From: Cylicocyclus nassatus
Taxonomy: Eukaryota > Nematoda > Chromadorea > Rhabditida > Strongylidae
DNA length: 64,000 nt
Direction of reading: 5' to 3'
Assembly: GCA_958299035.1 (NCBI GenBank)
Contig: CATQJL010000316.1
Location: 25,087,676-25,151,675, forward strand
Within the stretch, counting starts at the first letter, position 1. Every line of letters begins with the position of its first letter. The position numbers and the translations under genes are program-made. The notes beneath the pieces were generated by a model that was given only the letters and a program-made list of their open reading frames with translations, searched no databases and was not told the DNA's origin. Below are positions 1 to 10,639 of the stretch, one piece after another.

Positions 1-152
1 TTTCAATAGCTCATTGATTATTATGCAATAAATTTACAATCATTAAGGGAATGAATTGCTGCATCGAAAGCTGCCAAGATCGCTTGCAAATTTCTGTTCC
101 ACGAGATGTGGCGTACCTTCAAAAAAGCGACATCACTTTCGGAACGATCTGA
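1..152. mobile_element. Right end of a mariner-like foldback element
   Basis: The segment matches the right end of the complete element at 34427-35447. Both have GCTGCATCGAA, then CCAAGAT, a GATGTGG/AGTTGTGGTGC stretch, AAAAAAGCGA and a terminus CTTTCGGAA followed by a degenerate GACCTAA. The rest of the copy lies before the window. It is more diverged than the 34 kb copy and encodes nothing. Confidence 0.6.
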
Positions 153-930
153 TGTTTTCTAGCTGTGATACAACAGCAAAAATTATATTTTTTGATTTTT
201 GAGAACATAGCTCATTTCAATAATCTTTGCATTATAAATCGCATTTTCTTCCAATTGTCAGCTCGCTTGAGTACAGGTGCATCTGAGCCAATTTGACTGA
301 AAAAAGTAACGTGATTTTAGGCTATCCAACCTGTATAATTTCAGAAAATACGAAATTTGCACGCGAACATTTCCATTATTTTTAAAATTTTAGAAAACTT
401 ATGGCGTGTTCAATTATAAAAGGTCAAATATCAGGTTGAAAACCTAAGAATTACAAAATACATATGCATGTTGACTTTTCATTCATAGCTGTGTGGTTCA
501 CAATACTCGTAAAAACACTCAAGTTTTACATTGATTGATCAGAAATCACAGCTATAATTTTCAATAAAATCAATCACGTTCATGTGATAATAGAGGTATC
601 GAAATCTCTAGATTTGGAGACTAGTTGCTCATTTTTTCCGGCAGTTTCCAAAATTCGAAATTTCGAAAATTGAGTTCGTGATTTTGCACTGTAGTTTCAG
701 CGTACAGGCAAAAATGTAAATATTCTTGTTTCAACAAAAAGAGGTGATTCTGACTACGAAAACATGTATTGTACCTGCATTTATTTTATCCACTCGAGTT
801 GAGTGCATCTGCACCCGGCTGACACAGGCATGCCGAAGGTGCGAAGATATCTAACAACAGTCATACAGATATTGATTAACTTGGAAAAAAAGTGTGTTAT
901 ACAGTAGTTGCAAAAAGTTGCTAAGACATA
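153..930. other. Unassigned AT-rich sequence
   Basis: No reading frame of note, no terminal repeats and no recognisable RNA gene were seen. It separates two mariner-type termini. Confidence 0.5.
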
Positions 931-962
931 CTAGGTTGGTGCAAAAGTTCTTTCGCACCAGA
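931..962 (+). repeat. Isolated mariner-type terminal repeat
   Basis: After a TA dinucleotide the sequence reads CTAGGTTGGTGCAAAAGTTC, the classic mariner-type terminus. No opposite terminus was found downstream, so this is a truncated or one-ended copy. The 90-codon minus-strand frame at 1008-1280 beside it does not look like a mariner transposase. Confidence 0.55.
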
Positions 963-1869
963 TTCAAAAATTCATAACTTGTTGAATTCTTAACGAACTT
1001 ACAGAATCTAAATTTTTTTAAAAGGGGAATTCATGCTCTTTGCAACTGTCTTGAACTGTTCTTTAATGTGTACAAATGAAGGAGATAGAAGCTCAAAACC
1101 AAAATCACTCAAAATTTGAATTTTTCGTGTAGGGTCATAAAAATCGCAAACTTGCAACAAAAATGAGCAGTCAGTATTGTAGGCTATTTCACAAGCTCCT
1201 TCCAACAGTGCAAAGCTTGCGCCGATTGAGCGTCTCTGTGAAAAGTTATGAATTCCCTGAAAAATGCCAAAACAAATCAAATTCGCCCTTTTGTATTGCC
1301 TCGGAGATCATAAGCAGAATTTCCGTGAATGTCGCGGAGTTCCTGGAATATCGCGATTTCACGGAAATTTTGCACGTTGTGTGAGTGGTAATGTACTTTT
1401 CTTTCAGCGATGGTGATACTTATCTCGCCATTATCATACTCTGTAATAAAGAGCGGGGGGGGGGCATTCGACGTTAACAACGGGTGTTTTTGAAGATTTC
1501 TATCTTAATTTTTCCACCTTCGCTTGTTTTCCAGACTGTTTATACTTATGACCCAACCCTTAGTGGTCTATGAGTCATTAACAGGGTCAAGCTCAAGCAC
1601 GGGGTGTGAAATCTGCCACACCAGGGTCGTATTGAAGGATTGGGGAGGAGGGAGGGGGGATCGAAGTGATGGTAGCGATGACATGGTGTTCGTTTATAAT
1701 GTCAGTTGGGCGCATCATGCATAATATTGGCACAATGACGTTTTGGCCTACTATCGCACAGCGAGCATAATGAAAGAGCATCATTTTCGTGATTATCATG
1801 TCAAATAACCTCTGTGAAGCAAGTTTTAGCTAGTTCCGAGGTCTCCAAATGTTGGGCCACTCAGTGAGA
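963..1869. other. Unassigned sequence with short chance frames
   Basis: Several frames of 60-90 codons overlap on both strands and none resembles a protein family. The stretch includes a run of ten G at about 1454. Nothing here is supported as a gene. Confidence 0.45.
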
Positions 1870-1998
1870 TGGTCATTTTCAAACATGTTGTTTTTGTTCC
1901 AGATAAGTTAGGCACTTTTTTTGCAATTTAGGCAAAAAATACTATTTCTCTGCTCACATTGGGAATCCCGCTTCAAATTTCCCAAACTAAGGAATTAA

Positions 1999-3156
1999 AG
2001 GCAGTGGATCAGCAGAATGGACCTCTGTCAGATTTTGGTAGTGTTAGTTAGTAAACCCCCCGAATACACCGTAGCCAGGGCCCGGCACGCGTTGGTTTGG
2101 AATTAGGAAACGAAGTCCCCCATGACTTCGAGAAAATTTAAGAAGTCCCTCTCGACGTGAAAATCAGTAAGGAAACCATTATTTAACCAAAATAGCAACA
2201 AAAAAGCGAAAAAGCGCATTTTGAGGTATGTAATATAACAAAAAAGCAAAGAGAAAACATTTCAAGTCGATTAAAGGCTCTACCATTGGGTATAGTACCA
2301 TGAATATGGAGAATCTCCTAGACCAACCAAATCTGTACCCTCAACAATCCTGCGATGCATTTTTCGCCACATTCAAAGGACGCCGCAAGTGATTGGAGCG
2401 CGATATCTATCAACGCGTAGAATTATACTACTTCTGACTCAAAAAAAGGGGAGAGGCAACGGTTTGATCCGCTCTCTTCACTATATGATAGATTTTTGAC
2501 CGTTCTAATCGTCCAAGTCAAAAAGGTCCAAGACTTATGTACACTCTCCGATATTTATGCTCCGAACCAACCCAGTTGGTTTGGTAGTTGGTTTAGAAAC
2601 CAACAAACCGATATTAGGACACATAAGTTTTGGGAACTTTTTACATAACATAGTTTGGAGTAATATTGTATACACATAGCCCAAATTCGGGCCATGTGAT
2701 TGTTTGTGCGCTGTAAACAAGCCATTTGTTTGTTTGAGTTTTGCATTTGAAATCCGCGCGCTTGCGAAAGAACACGTTCAACTCGTGAAACCTGACATGT
2801 TCGTCGTGTTTTTTTTGGCGCTTCCTCCAGGACCTCATAAAAACGATGTCCTCGTTGCTTCTAACTCCAAAAACGATGTCCAGTTTGACTCCAAACCATC
2901 GGTGCCGGGCCCTGACCGTAGCTCCAACCCCACCCACCATTTTATGCTCTAAGTCCTAAGAAAGCGCTTCAAAATTCCACCAATGACGCCCACTCAATGG
3001 AAGTAGGGGGGGGGGCTGGTGGAGTTTTGAATGTCCATTACAGGACTGCCTCAGAGCATAAAATGGAGGGTAGGGTTGGGGCTACGGTGTGTATTCGGGG
3101 CCTTCTACCTAACACTACCAAAATCTGACAGGGGTCCATTCTGCTGATCCACTGCC
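1999..3156. mobile_element. TTAA-flanked piggyBac-like nonautonomous element
   Basis: TTAA occurs at 1995-1998 and 3157-3160. Inside, the ends are inverted repeats starting AGGCAGTGGATCAGCAGAAT and extending past GATTTTGGTAGTGTTAG. A TTAA duplication is the hallmark of the piggyBac superfamily, so assignment rests on the target site and the terminus, not on a transposase. Related AGGCA(G/A)TG termini occur at 37065 and 41105. Much of the interior is the younger hAT element at 2076-2914. Confidence 0.6.
2076..2914. mobile_element. hAT element nested in the TTAA element
   Basis: The 839 bp element has perfect 13 bp termini CAGGGCCCGGCAC and is flanked by the 8 bp direct repeat ACCGTAGC at 2068-2075 and 2915-2922. 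An 8 bp target duplication with CAGGG-type ends is diagnostic of the hAT superfamily. The inverted similarity continues with TTGGTTTGGA inside the ends. No transposase is present. The element at 60578-61565 shares the same 5' CAGGGCCCGGC terminus and an ATCGTTTTTGG subterminal block, so it belongs to the same family. Confidence 0.8.
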
Positions 3157-3870
3157 TTAAAAGCAAGCCAAAATCTCGTTTGTTCCTTTTTTGCTTTCAA
3201 TATCCAGACTAAGGAAGACCAGTCATGCTCAAATCACTTTTGCGAATATTGGCTTGAGCTATCCAATATATCCATTCTTGTCAACTTCCCTCGCGATACT
3301 AATAGTCCCAGACTTAGCATTAGCAGCACTTAGCAACCCACGATCTTCGCAGTATTTTCCAACTGCGTATAGAAAAACGATCATATCTTTCCCTGAAGAA
3401 ACGATTTCAAATGAAATTTATACTGTTTGAAATAGAGGGCTAAGCAGTAGCAACGATATGAAAAACGCAAATATTTTTGGTTTAAAGGTAGTTAAAGTGG
3501 TGTTGCACAACTTTTGAAAAAGTGTGGTAGTCACACCTTTTCAGGGATTGTGTCACACCCATTAACATACCTCTAAAGAAAATAATAGGAAACAAATGAT
3601 ATACAGACAGTTCGATAAGCAAATTCTTTTAGTTTTTATAGAAGTAATTAAAGCTTGATTCGTCTTCTTTCGTTTAAGCAAGAGTTGCTAGAAGCACAAG
3701 CACTGTAAGCGAAAAATGGGACAAACGAGATTTTAGCTGGTTCCTAATTCCATAGTTAATGGCTATTTCATGGTATGGGCAAAGAGAGAGCAGTGCCTTG
3801 CACTGTGTACAAAATAGAGGGGGCTAATTCACTTTTGAACATTGTTAACCATCTTTGAAAATGGCCACTT

Positions 3871-4744
3871 TGCTTGGATGGGATTGGGAACCCCCCTCAG
3901 AACACGCTAGAACAGTTCACAGGGATTATTTACATAATATTACGAGTGAGTTACTGTTCATACTTAGTAAAGCCTTTATGTCATGCCTGGGGGGGGGGGG
4001 GTTCAAAAAAGAACTTAAGGCGGGGGGAGGGAGGGGATCGTATCCAGCGGTCGTGTGCCACACCTCTTGTTCGACCCTGTTTCGACTAAAAAGCTTACCT
4101 TCTATTTTTTGCACAGACTTTCCTGCGAAAAAAAAACCGTTTTATCGCCATCCGGAATGATGTCAGAAGTGTGATGAGCACGGTATTTTGAAAATTCGTA
4201 ACTAAGGTCAGGAGAAGATTGGGAGGGTCCAGTAAATAAGCTATGTAGCTTAGTGCCTATACTATTCATGGAAAAAGTTTCAGCCATTGAGTGGCAGAGA
4301 GCTCGTAGAAATCTGAATGCGACTCTCGCAAACTTAGATGCGATCCTAAAAAGCAAAAACTGGGATGTTTAAGCTTGAAATTTTTTTAACTCACATGATA
4401 GTTATGAAACAGTGAAAATTTTCAGGATAGAAAGAAGGAGGATGGCATCGTACTACCGCAAAATTGCATTCAACAAGCTTCGTCAGCTCCAGAGAAATTT
4501 AGATGCGACCCGGATATGCCCCCCCCTTTTTCTCATTTTTTGCTACTATACAGTAGAAACACGAAAAACCCACAGCTCACAAAATAGAATCTGATTTCGC
4601 TTAAGTATAGTAGGACTTCCCCAGAGTACAGGTGAATTGTATGGGCTCATGAACATTACAAAAAGTTCTGAAAATTATTGATGGTCATCGTTGGTAAAGA
4701 TATTTGCTTTTGTCGTGTATGTGAGACTTCAAGGAGTAATGGAG
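3871..4744. other. Unassigned sequence with a 13-G homopolymer
   Basis: Frames up to 101 codons run through here, but they cross low-complexity G-rich sequence (13 G at 3989-4001) and resemble no family. No terminal repeats were found. Confidence 0.4.
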
Positions 4745-5045
4745 GGGGAGGGGGCTGAATGATGATTATGTGATTCCGCCGAATCACAGGATTATAAGTG
4801 TGCAAAAATATGGAAATAATTCACAAGTTTGGAGTGCTTAAACCAAATATCCGATTCGACCTTGTGACAAACGCGCTGATCCAAGACTCACTTTTCAGCG
4901 AACGTTTTGAAAACGAGAGCTAGATTTAGAATTAATATTCTTCCCGATTTTCTGTCTTATGAAACTAGACTTGATGATCGCTTCCATCAAACCACTCGCA
5001 ATCAGTTTTTCGAATACACTGTGCCCTTTTTTTTCCATTAGCTGG
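4745..5045. repeat. Left arm of a disrupted inverted-repeat element
   Basis: The block from about 4850 to 5045 (CTGATCCAAGACTCACTTTT, then GAAACTAGACTTGATGATCG) is present in inverted form at 8378-8560. The adjoining block at 4745-4840 (GTGATTCCGCCGAATCAC) is present in inverted form at 13365-13475. The left arm is continuous, but its partner is split by about 4.8 kb of inserted sequence. Confidence 0.65.
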
Positions 5046-5437
5046 CAATACCTGAGGACATCGGGGTGGCTCAGCGCCAAAATGTACTAAGAGAGGGCTG
5101 CGAGTCTCAAAATAGGGCTATGTCTCCTTCTAGGATCTGGTCATATATATATCTCTAGTTCTTTTCAAAGAAGAATATGATTCTTATCATTTCCCGCGCA
5201 TTAGCGGTTGTGTTTTTTTGGCGCTCTTTTTTGTCGATCTCGTTTTCTATTTTGTCATGGTTCGACGCATTCATCTCAAAACAAATCTAAAGTCTCTCTT
5301 TCGCAGATTTCTCAGACCTCTCAGATTCCAAGCAATGATCCTTTTGTTGCCGGACTAATTCATTCCGGTGCTTTTAGTGACATATCAATGCATTTACACA
5401 CGATATCGACATTTTTCGAAAGTACCCCCGTGCCCCA

Positions 5438-5948
5438 TTGCAGGCCATGGACTCCCTCCACGCTTTGCGATCAATCTTAGTCAAATCAAACTCTCGTATG
5501 ATTTGTGAAGAGTTCTTTTGTTTGAGAAGCATTGTAGTCGCCGGGATACCAGAATTAACTTCTCCTTCGCGTCCTTCGGCTAAGCAAGCTGATTTGGAAT
5601 ATAAGGTAACCAAAATCCTACATGATCTTGGAGTGGAGATCAGGCCTACTTCAGTCTTTAAGATGGGAAAGGTTCAGAGGGCAAACCACGTTTGACTAAA
5701 ATCATGTTCCCATCTGAGTATTCCCGTAGCACTTAGCAAGGATTAATTGCTGCGCAAATTCCCTATTCTTTAACATATACATTAGGCCAAGTCTTACAGC
5801 AGATCAATGTAAAAAGGGATATGAGCTGCGTAGGGAGGCACGCATCAAAAATCAGGAGCTAGTGTACAAAGTAGTTTACAAAGGGGAATTAGTTAATGTC
5901 GCTGATCTGCAAGGGAGTTCAGGGAAACGTCCACAACAGGGAACCTAA
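5438..5948 (+). pseudogene. CR1-like LINE ORF1 remnant
   Basis: An open stretch reads SIVVAGIPE, then DLGVEIRPTSVFKMGK, the usual layout of the RNA-binding ORF1 protein of CR1/Jockey-group LINEs. After a frameshift near 5690 the frame continues as RLTKIMFPSEYS, and after further disruption as NIYIRPSLT followed by a basic RREARIKNQELVYKVV tail. These are standard ORF1 landmarks in the right order. Stops and shifts show it is dead. The N-terminal part before 5438 is not recognisable. The endonuclease ORF follows within 50 bases on the same strand. Confidence 0.6.
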
Positions 5949-5959
5949 ATTATGAGCAA

Positions 5960-7430
5960 GGTACCCGTATTATAAAGTGTATGCCGTTAAATGCCCGGAG
6001 TTTGCTAAATAAAATTGATCTGTTTCGTCTTCTTTTGATACAAGACAAGACTGCTTTAATTTGTATAACTGAGTCTTGATTGCCATCTTCTATTGAACCT
6101 TCCGAATTAAACTTAACTCTTTCATGTAGAATTTTTCGAAAGGACTGCCCAAAAAGGCGTGGCGTTGGCTTATGTGTATTTGTCCGAGAAACTAATATCT
6201 ATGAGATATCGTTGGCTAGTCTGGGATTGAGTGGAATATTATGCTTACAAATATTAGATAATGTGACGCAATCTCAATGTTTGATTATCCTTGTCTATCG
6301 CCCTCCATCTTCTTCCCATAATTTTTGCAGATCCTGTGTAGCAGTCATTGTGATGTTGCTCTTGTGGGTGATTTTGATTTGCTCATTGACTGGTCTCTAA
6401 AACGCCATGCTCGCATCTAACAGATTCATCAAGTTGTTCGACGATCTTTCACTGACCCAACATGTATTACATCCCACGAGGAATGATACTTGATCTGGTA
6501 CTATCAACTTCGCCTATGGTACATGATGTGACTATAGGACCCCCGCTTGGACCGCACAAGCACTTACTTTGATCTTATGTTGCCGATCGTTTTCTTCTGT
6601 ACGGATTGTTGCCTTGGCTATGCAAGCGGCGATTATTTGGCTATTTCTGCCTGCTTGGAAACTACTGATTGGTGGACCCTGCTGGACAATTCTTGTTCTG
6701 TCGATGACATGTATCAAAGTTTTCTTGATCTTTTACATGATTTGCTGTCGCGTTTCAACCCATTGAAGCGAGCAAGATACGAACCAGAGAAGTATCCTAC
6801 ACACGTCAGGAACTTGATAGAACAAAGAGATCGCTTGTTTTGTGCAATCCACCCACTGACATCTGATAAATACAAAGACATAGTGAAGAAGTTGACAAGA
6901 CCTTTAGCCAGATTCAATCAGAGGTGCGATAGGTGGAGCCGGGCCCCCCAAAAGTGAAGGTGGTTCCAACTACCACTGGCCGGCCAAAAGTGAAGGTGGT
7001 CACTCTGTATCAGCTCAAAAGTGAAGGTAGGGGGAGACTGGGAGACTTGGCTCCCCCTATCGCACCTCTTTATTCAATGCAAACAGACAAAAAAGACTAT
7101 CTAGCATGACCACTTCCTCTCTCTTCAAATATGCTCGCCTGATCTTCAAAAAAAAAGGATGACTCTCAAAAGTTACGTGACCACCAAGGAAATTTATGCA
7201 AAACTTATCAAAAGAACGATGAATGCCTTGCACATTATTTTGCATCGATCTTCCAATCACCGACAAATTCTAGCCCTAGCCTTCTTATTGATCGAACCAA
7301 TGATATATAAAAGCTCGTACTGTAACCTACTACACAGAAGCATATTCTTGACGAAATGATAACTAACGTAAACTCAATGAACACAGTCGGATTTTTGTGG
7401 AATGCACTTTCGTTCTATCTCACTATAATG
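5960..7430 (+). pseudogene. CR1-like LINE ORF2 remnant (AP endonuclease and linker)
   Basis: The frame reads MPLNARSLLNKIDLFRLLL, ALICITES, a RGVGLCVFVRE stretch, LVYRPPSSS and VGDFDL. These are the landmarks of the apurinic-type endonuclease of CR1/Jockey-group LINEs. It continues into a linker with YPTHVRNLIEQRDRLF that matches the equivalent linker of the minus-strand LINE at 12359-12553. At 6921-7068 a short palindrome interrupts the frame. After it, similarity resumes with HYFASIFQSP, matching DHFATAFSDP of the other copy. The reverse transcriptase core is not recognisable, so the copy is 3'-truncated and carries several stops and shifts. Confidence 0.65.
6921..7068. mobile_element. 148 bp palindromic insertion with AAAAGTGAAGGT repeats
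   Basis: The ends are inverted copies: GAGGTGCGATAGGTGGAGCC at 6921-6940 against GGCTCCCCCTATCGCACCTC at 7049-7068. Between them AAAAGTGAAGGT occurs three times (about 6950, 6986 and 7017) at 31-36 base spacing. It interrupts the LINE linker. The same 12-mer recurs near the right end of the MULE-like element at about 46868. Confidence 0.55.
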
Positions 7431-7782
7431 CCTGTGCGATAGGCCCTGACTTCCTGTAATCATAATGCGAAATCGATATGAATAGATAACATGTGTGTGC
7501 ATTTGGTCTTATGGGTCATTGGTTATTTGAGTCTTACTAGTCATCAATCTCATTTTTTGAACATACATAACTTTCAAGTTTTACCCTCCTCTCGCATCTT
7601 CTGTCAACCACACGACATATCTCCATCTTGCATACTGTTGCTGAGACTTGTTCTGAGCTTTTTGCATGAAGAGTTCCCTTACATTTTCTTGCTTATTACT
7701 AATTCGTCACTAATTCGCGTAAAATATAAATTGTGTCTCTCTATATGTGTCTCTAACTGCCTCTCTAATCGGTCTTGGCTTA
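7431..7782. other. Probable decayed LINE sequence
   Basis: A 102-codon frame at 7491-7799 follows the LINE linker but shows no clear reverse transcriptase motif. It may be strongly decayed LINE or unrelated sequence. Confidence 0.3.
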
Positions 7783-7993
7783 GAGACAGTCGCAAATGAC
7801 TTCCGAGGGGACAATTTCTAAACTTCTTCCGGGGGAGGGGAGGGGGAGAGGGGGCATCCTGTTGGAGCTGCCCGGTAGGGAGGGACCAGGTGGGCGTGGC
7901 CCACTCACACGGTCCGATAGAAGCGTCCCCCGAAAGTTTTAGAAGTTTATTTTCTTCCGGAAGTCATTTACGATTTTCGGGGTGGTTGTCTCA
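7783..7993. mobile_element. Palindromic MITE, about 210 bp
   Basis: GAGACA followed by AAATGACTTCC and AAACTTCT on the left is mirrored on the right (AGAAGTTT, GGAAGTCATTT, TGTCTC). The interior is GC-rich and includes GGGAGGGGAGGGGG. No target duplication could be fixed with confidence. There is no coding capacity. Confidence 0.6.
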
Positions 7994-8377
7994 TTTCAAG
8001 CTGTTCTTCAGACGTTTTCACCACTACATCATTTGAGACAGTATGTGCAGTGATCCGCTAAAAGTCAGTCAAAGGAGCAAGAAGGGCTATGTAATGATTG
8101 TTACATACGTATTTACTACTTTTCTTTCAAAAATTATCATTTGATCGAGGCACTTTATGACGCCACCGGAATTTATAATCTTGCACAAACATGCAAAATC
8201 GTGACCGAGTTATTCTGGTTTTGTAGCAAGTAGTATTCCGACTATAGGTCTGATGCGGGGCGAGCCAACGGTGCTGGTGCCCGCCACATTTATAATCGTT
8301 TCTAACTCACTTTAGAGAAAAGAACTAAAGGATTATATGACTAGATTCTAAAATGAGCCTTAAAAAAGACACAATGT
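7994..8377. other. Unassigned spacer
   Basis: No gene, terminal repeat or hairpin was recognised. Confidence 0.4.
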
Positions 8378-8575
8378 ATTCAAAAAAAACTGGTTGCGAG
8401 TGTTTTGGTGGAAGCGATCATCAAGTCTAGTTTCATAAAACAGAATATCGGGAAGAATACTAGTTTTAAATCTAGCATTCGTTTTCAAAAATTTCGCTGA
8501 AAAGTGAGTCTTGGATCAGAGCGTTTGCCACAAGGTCAAATCGGGTTTTTGTTGTCAAGCACTGCAAACTTATTT
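8378..8575. repeat. Right arm, inner part, of the disrupted inverted-repeat element
   Basis: This is the inverted partner of 4850-5045, sharing CGATCATCAAGTCTAGTTTC and AAAAGTGAGTCTTGGATCAG. Homology stops at about 8575 in an ATTT-rich tract and resumes at about 13365. Everything between therefore arrived later. Confidence 0.65.
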
Positions 8576-8710
8576 ATTTATATTTATTTATATAAAATGC
8601 ATCGAACAAGCGATGTGCTATTATACAATCGTACTAATAATAAACGAAAGAACTGAACTCAATCAAACTAGTGGGAAAAAAATGCAAGATTGATTAAATT
8701 CTAGTTTTCG

Positions 8711-9574
8711 GGGGGAACGGAACTTACATACACCATAGGGTTGCCGCCGCCTAGTTAGCGGAGTTCATGAGAGGTCATGAACTGGCAGCAACGCTAATTT
8801 GCACTCAATTTGCACCGAAGATGAGCTGCTTCTGCTCACGGTAACTCCGTCATCATCCTGCAGCTTATGAAACCGGAATTTCTTTGAAATCTGAATTCAA
8901 AGTTTACTAGTAAAATCAGTCCAATTAGGGCTAAAACTTGTATTTAGAGGTTTTTTAACAGGCTAATTCCGAATATATTAATCCTTTTGCTTGAAGCCCA
9001 GGCTTTTTTCTTTTTTAATTGAGGCTTGTTTTCACAATTAGAAATTTCAAAAATTCCATGTAAGGGTTTTCTGACATGCTGTTTCCTAAAAAGCTAATGG
9101 TTTCGCTCAAAACTTTGAATATTCTTTCCTTCTAAATTTTATTTTTTCGGTTTTTTTGGAACCTCAAACTCTTGAGGTATCAAGCAAGCCATCAGCTTTT
9201 TAGGAAACAGCATGTTAGACCCCTTGCATAGAATTTTTGAAATTTTTATTTGTGAAAACAAGTTTCAAATCAAAAAAGAAAAAATCTTTTCAAGCAAAAC
9301 GATTAACGATTATTCGGAATGAGCGTGTTAGAACACCCCTAAATACAAGTTTTTGCCCTAGTTGGACTAATTTTACTATTGAACTTTGAATTCAAATTTC
9401 AAAGAATTTCCGTTTCATAGGCTGCAGGATGATGACGGAGTTACCGTGAGCAGAATCAGCTCATCTTCGGCGCAAATTGAGTGCAAATTGGCGTTGCTGC
9501 CAGTTCATGAACTCTCATGAACTCCGCTAACTAAGCGGCGACAACCTTATGGTGCATATAAGTTCCCTCACCCA
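8711..9574. mobile_element. Foldback element, about 860 bp
   Basis: A long imperfect inverted repeat is centred at about 9142. Outer blocks include CACCATAGGGTTG (8731) against CAACCTTATGGTG (ending 9554). Inner blocks include GATGATGACGGAGTTACCGT and CTAAATACAAGTTTT, each mirrored. Arms of about 400 bp meet near the centre with little loop. It has no coding capacity and sits inside the sequence that split the older right arm. Confidence 0.75.
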
Positions 9575-9892
9575 GTTTTTCGGCTATAGCTTTCGCACAG
9601 TATCGCTCGGCAGTAATCTAAAATCTCTAAAATTCGAGAGGACAGGAGATGAGAGCGAAAACTGTAATTATGCGAACATACAATGTTGGTAATGTAACAA
9701 ATATCGCGTAAAATGGATTTTTTGTTAGATGGGTTTTTAGGTGATTGGTCATGGTTTCAAGTTGAAAGCAGTACTTTGTTAGAAGCTTTGATCTAATGAT
9801 CAGGATAATGGTTAGTAGATCATATTGCTCAAGAACAACGGGGATATATGGAATAGGAGTAAAAGATCACTTAAGGTGGTACAGCATGCAGC

Positions 9893-9966
9893 GGCCAATC
9901 CATTGATCAAACCATAAACCATTGATCCATCTATCGATCCATTGTCCACTGTACATACATACATAC
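9893..9966. repeat. CATTGATC / ATAC simple repeat
   Basis: Degenerate copies of CATTGATC run into a perfect ATAC tract, which continues at 10317-10332 beyond the hAT insertion. Confidence 0.7.
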
Positions 9967-10316
9967 CAGTGGCGTACCGAGGGGGGGGGACGCCCCCCCC
10001 CCCGAGAATGGGTCGCGAAATTTTTGAAAGTTACTTATAAGGGCTATAAAAACGTGCAAACGACTTGTTTATACTTGTAAATAAATAATTTTTAAAAATT
10101 TTTGAAAATTCAAATTAGCCTTGTAAAAAATTTTTTTTGGGGGCGTGGCGTCAGCTCTTTGGCTCTTTTTCCAGATTTTAGGAGCTGGGGACCCGCAAAA
10201 ATTCTGGGAAGCACCCCTAAAAATTTTTCGAAGTGCGTGGCTAACACCACGCACCTTCATTCGAAAAAAATTTTTGTCCCCCCCCCCCCCGAGCGGAAAT
10301 CCTGGGTACGCCACTG
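9967..10316. mobile_element. hAT MITE (CAGTGGCGTACC type), 350 bp
   Basis: The termini are CAGTGGCGTACC and GGTACGCCACTG, each followed inward by long G or C runs. Flanking 8-mers ATACATAC (9959-9966 and 10317-10324) fit an 8 bp hAT target duplication, although the host site is an ATAC microsatellite and would look similar anyway. CAGTGGCGTA-type ends with G-rich subtermini are widespread among invertebrate hAT MITEs. There is no transposase. Confidence 0.75.
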
Positions 10317-10332
10317 ATACATACATACATAC

Positions 10333-10639
10333 ACACATGCGTTGAATTTTTGCTTCATTCTCTCCGTGTTTGTGCAAATGTACCAACTGAATGTAAGATC
10401 AGAGTGTCTAACACTGTGAATGATAGGCATGTGTAGGACTGAATCAGTGCATGCATCATAAGCTGGTTGGGTATTTACACAATGTTTGTGAGGCAAGAGC
10501 TACTTCATGTCTGTTCAAAAAATAGTTCCTAGCGGTGAGAGCGATACGATTGAAAGCAGATTTTAGCAACTAAAGTTACTTGCATTTCACCTCCAAAACA
10601 TGGTGCAAAGATAGTATCATACAACGTCCTTCATTCCCA
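10333..10639. other. Unassigned sequence
   Basis: No feature was recognised between the microsatellite and the 3' end of the minus-strand LINE. Confidence 0.4.

Larger units (their letters stand above)
1870..3870. mobile_element. Old inverted-repeat element, split by nested insertions
   Basis: Sequence at 1870-1994 plus 3161-3200 is related, in inverted orientation, to 3700-3870. The best preserved block is AAAATCTCGTTTGT at about 3172, whose complement lies at about 3720. Once the TTAA-flanked insertion at 1999-3156 is set aside, the left arm becomes continuous and pairs with the right arm. The arms are well diverged, making this the oldest layer of a three-deep nest. Its exact ends are uncertain. 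Confidence 0.4.
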
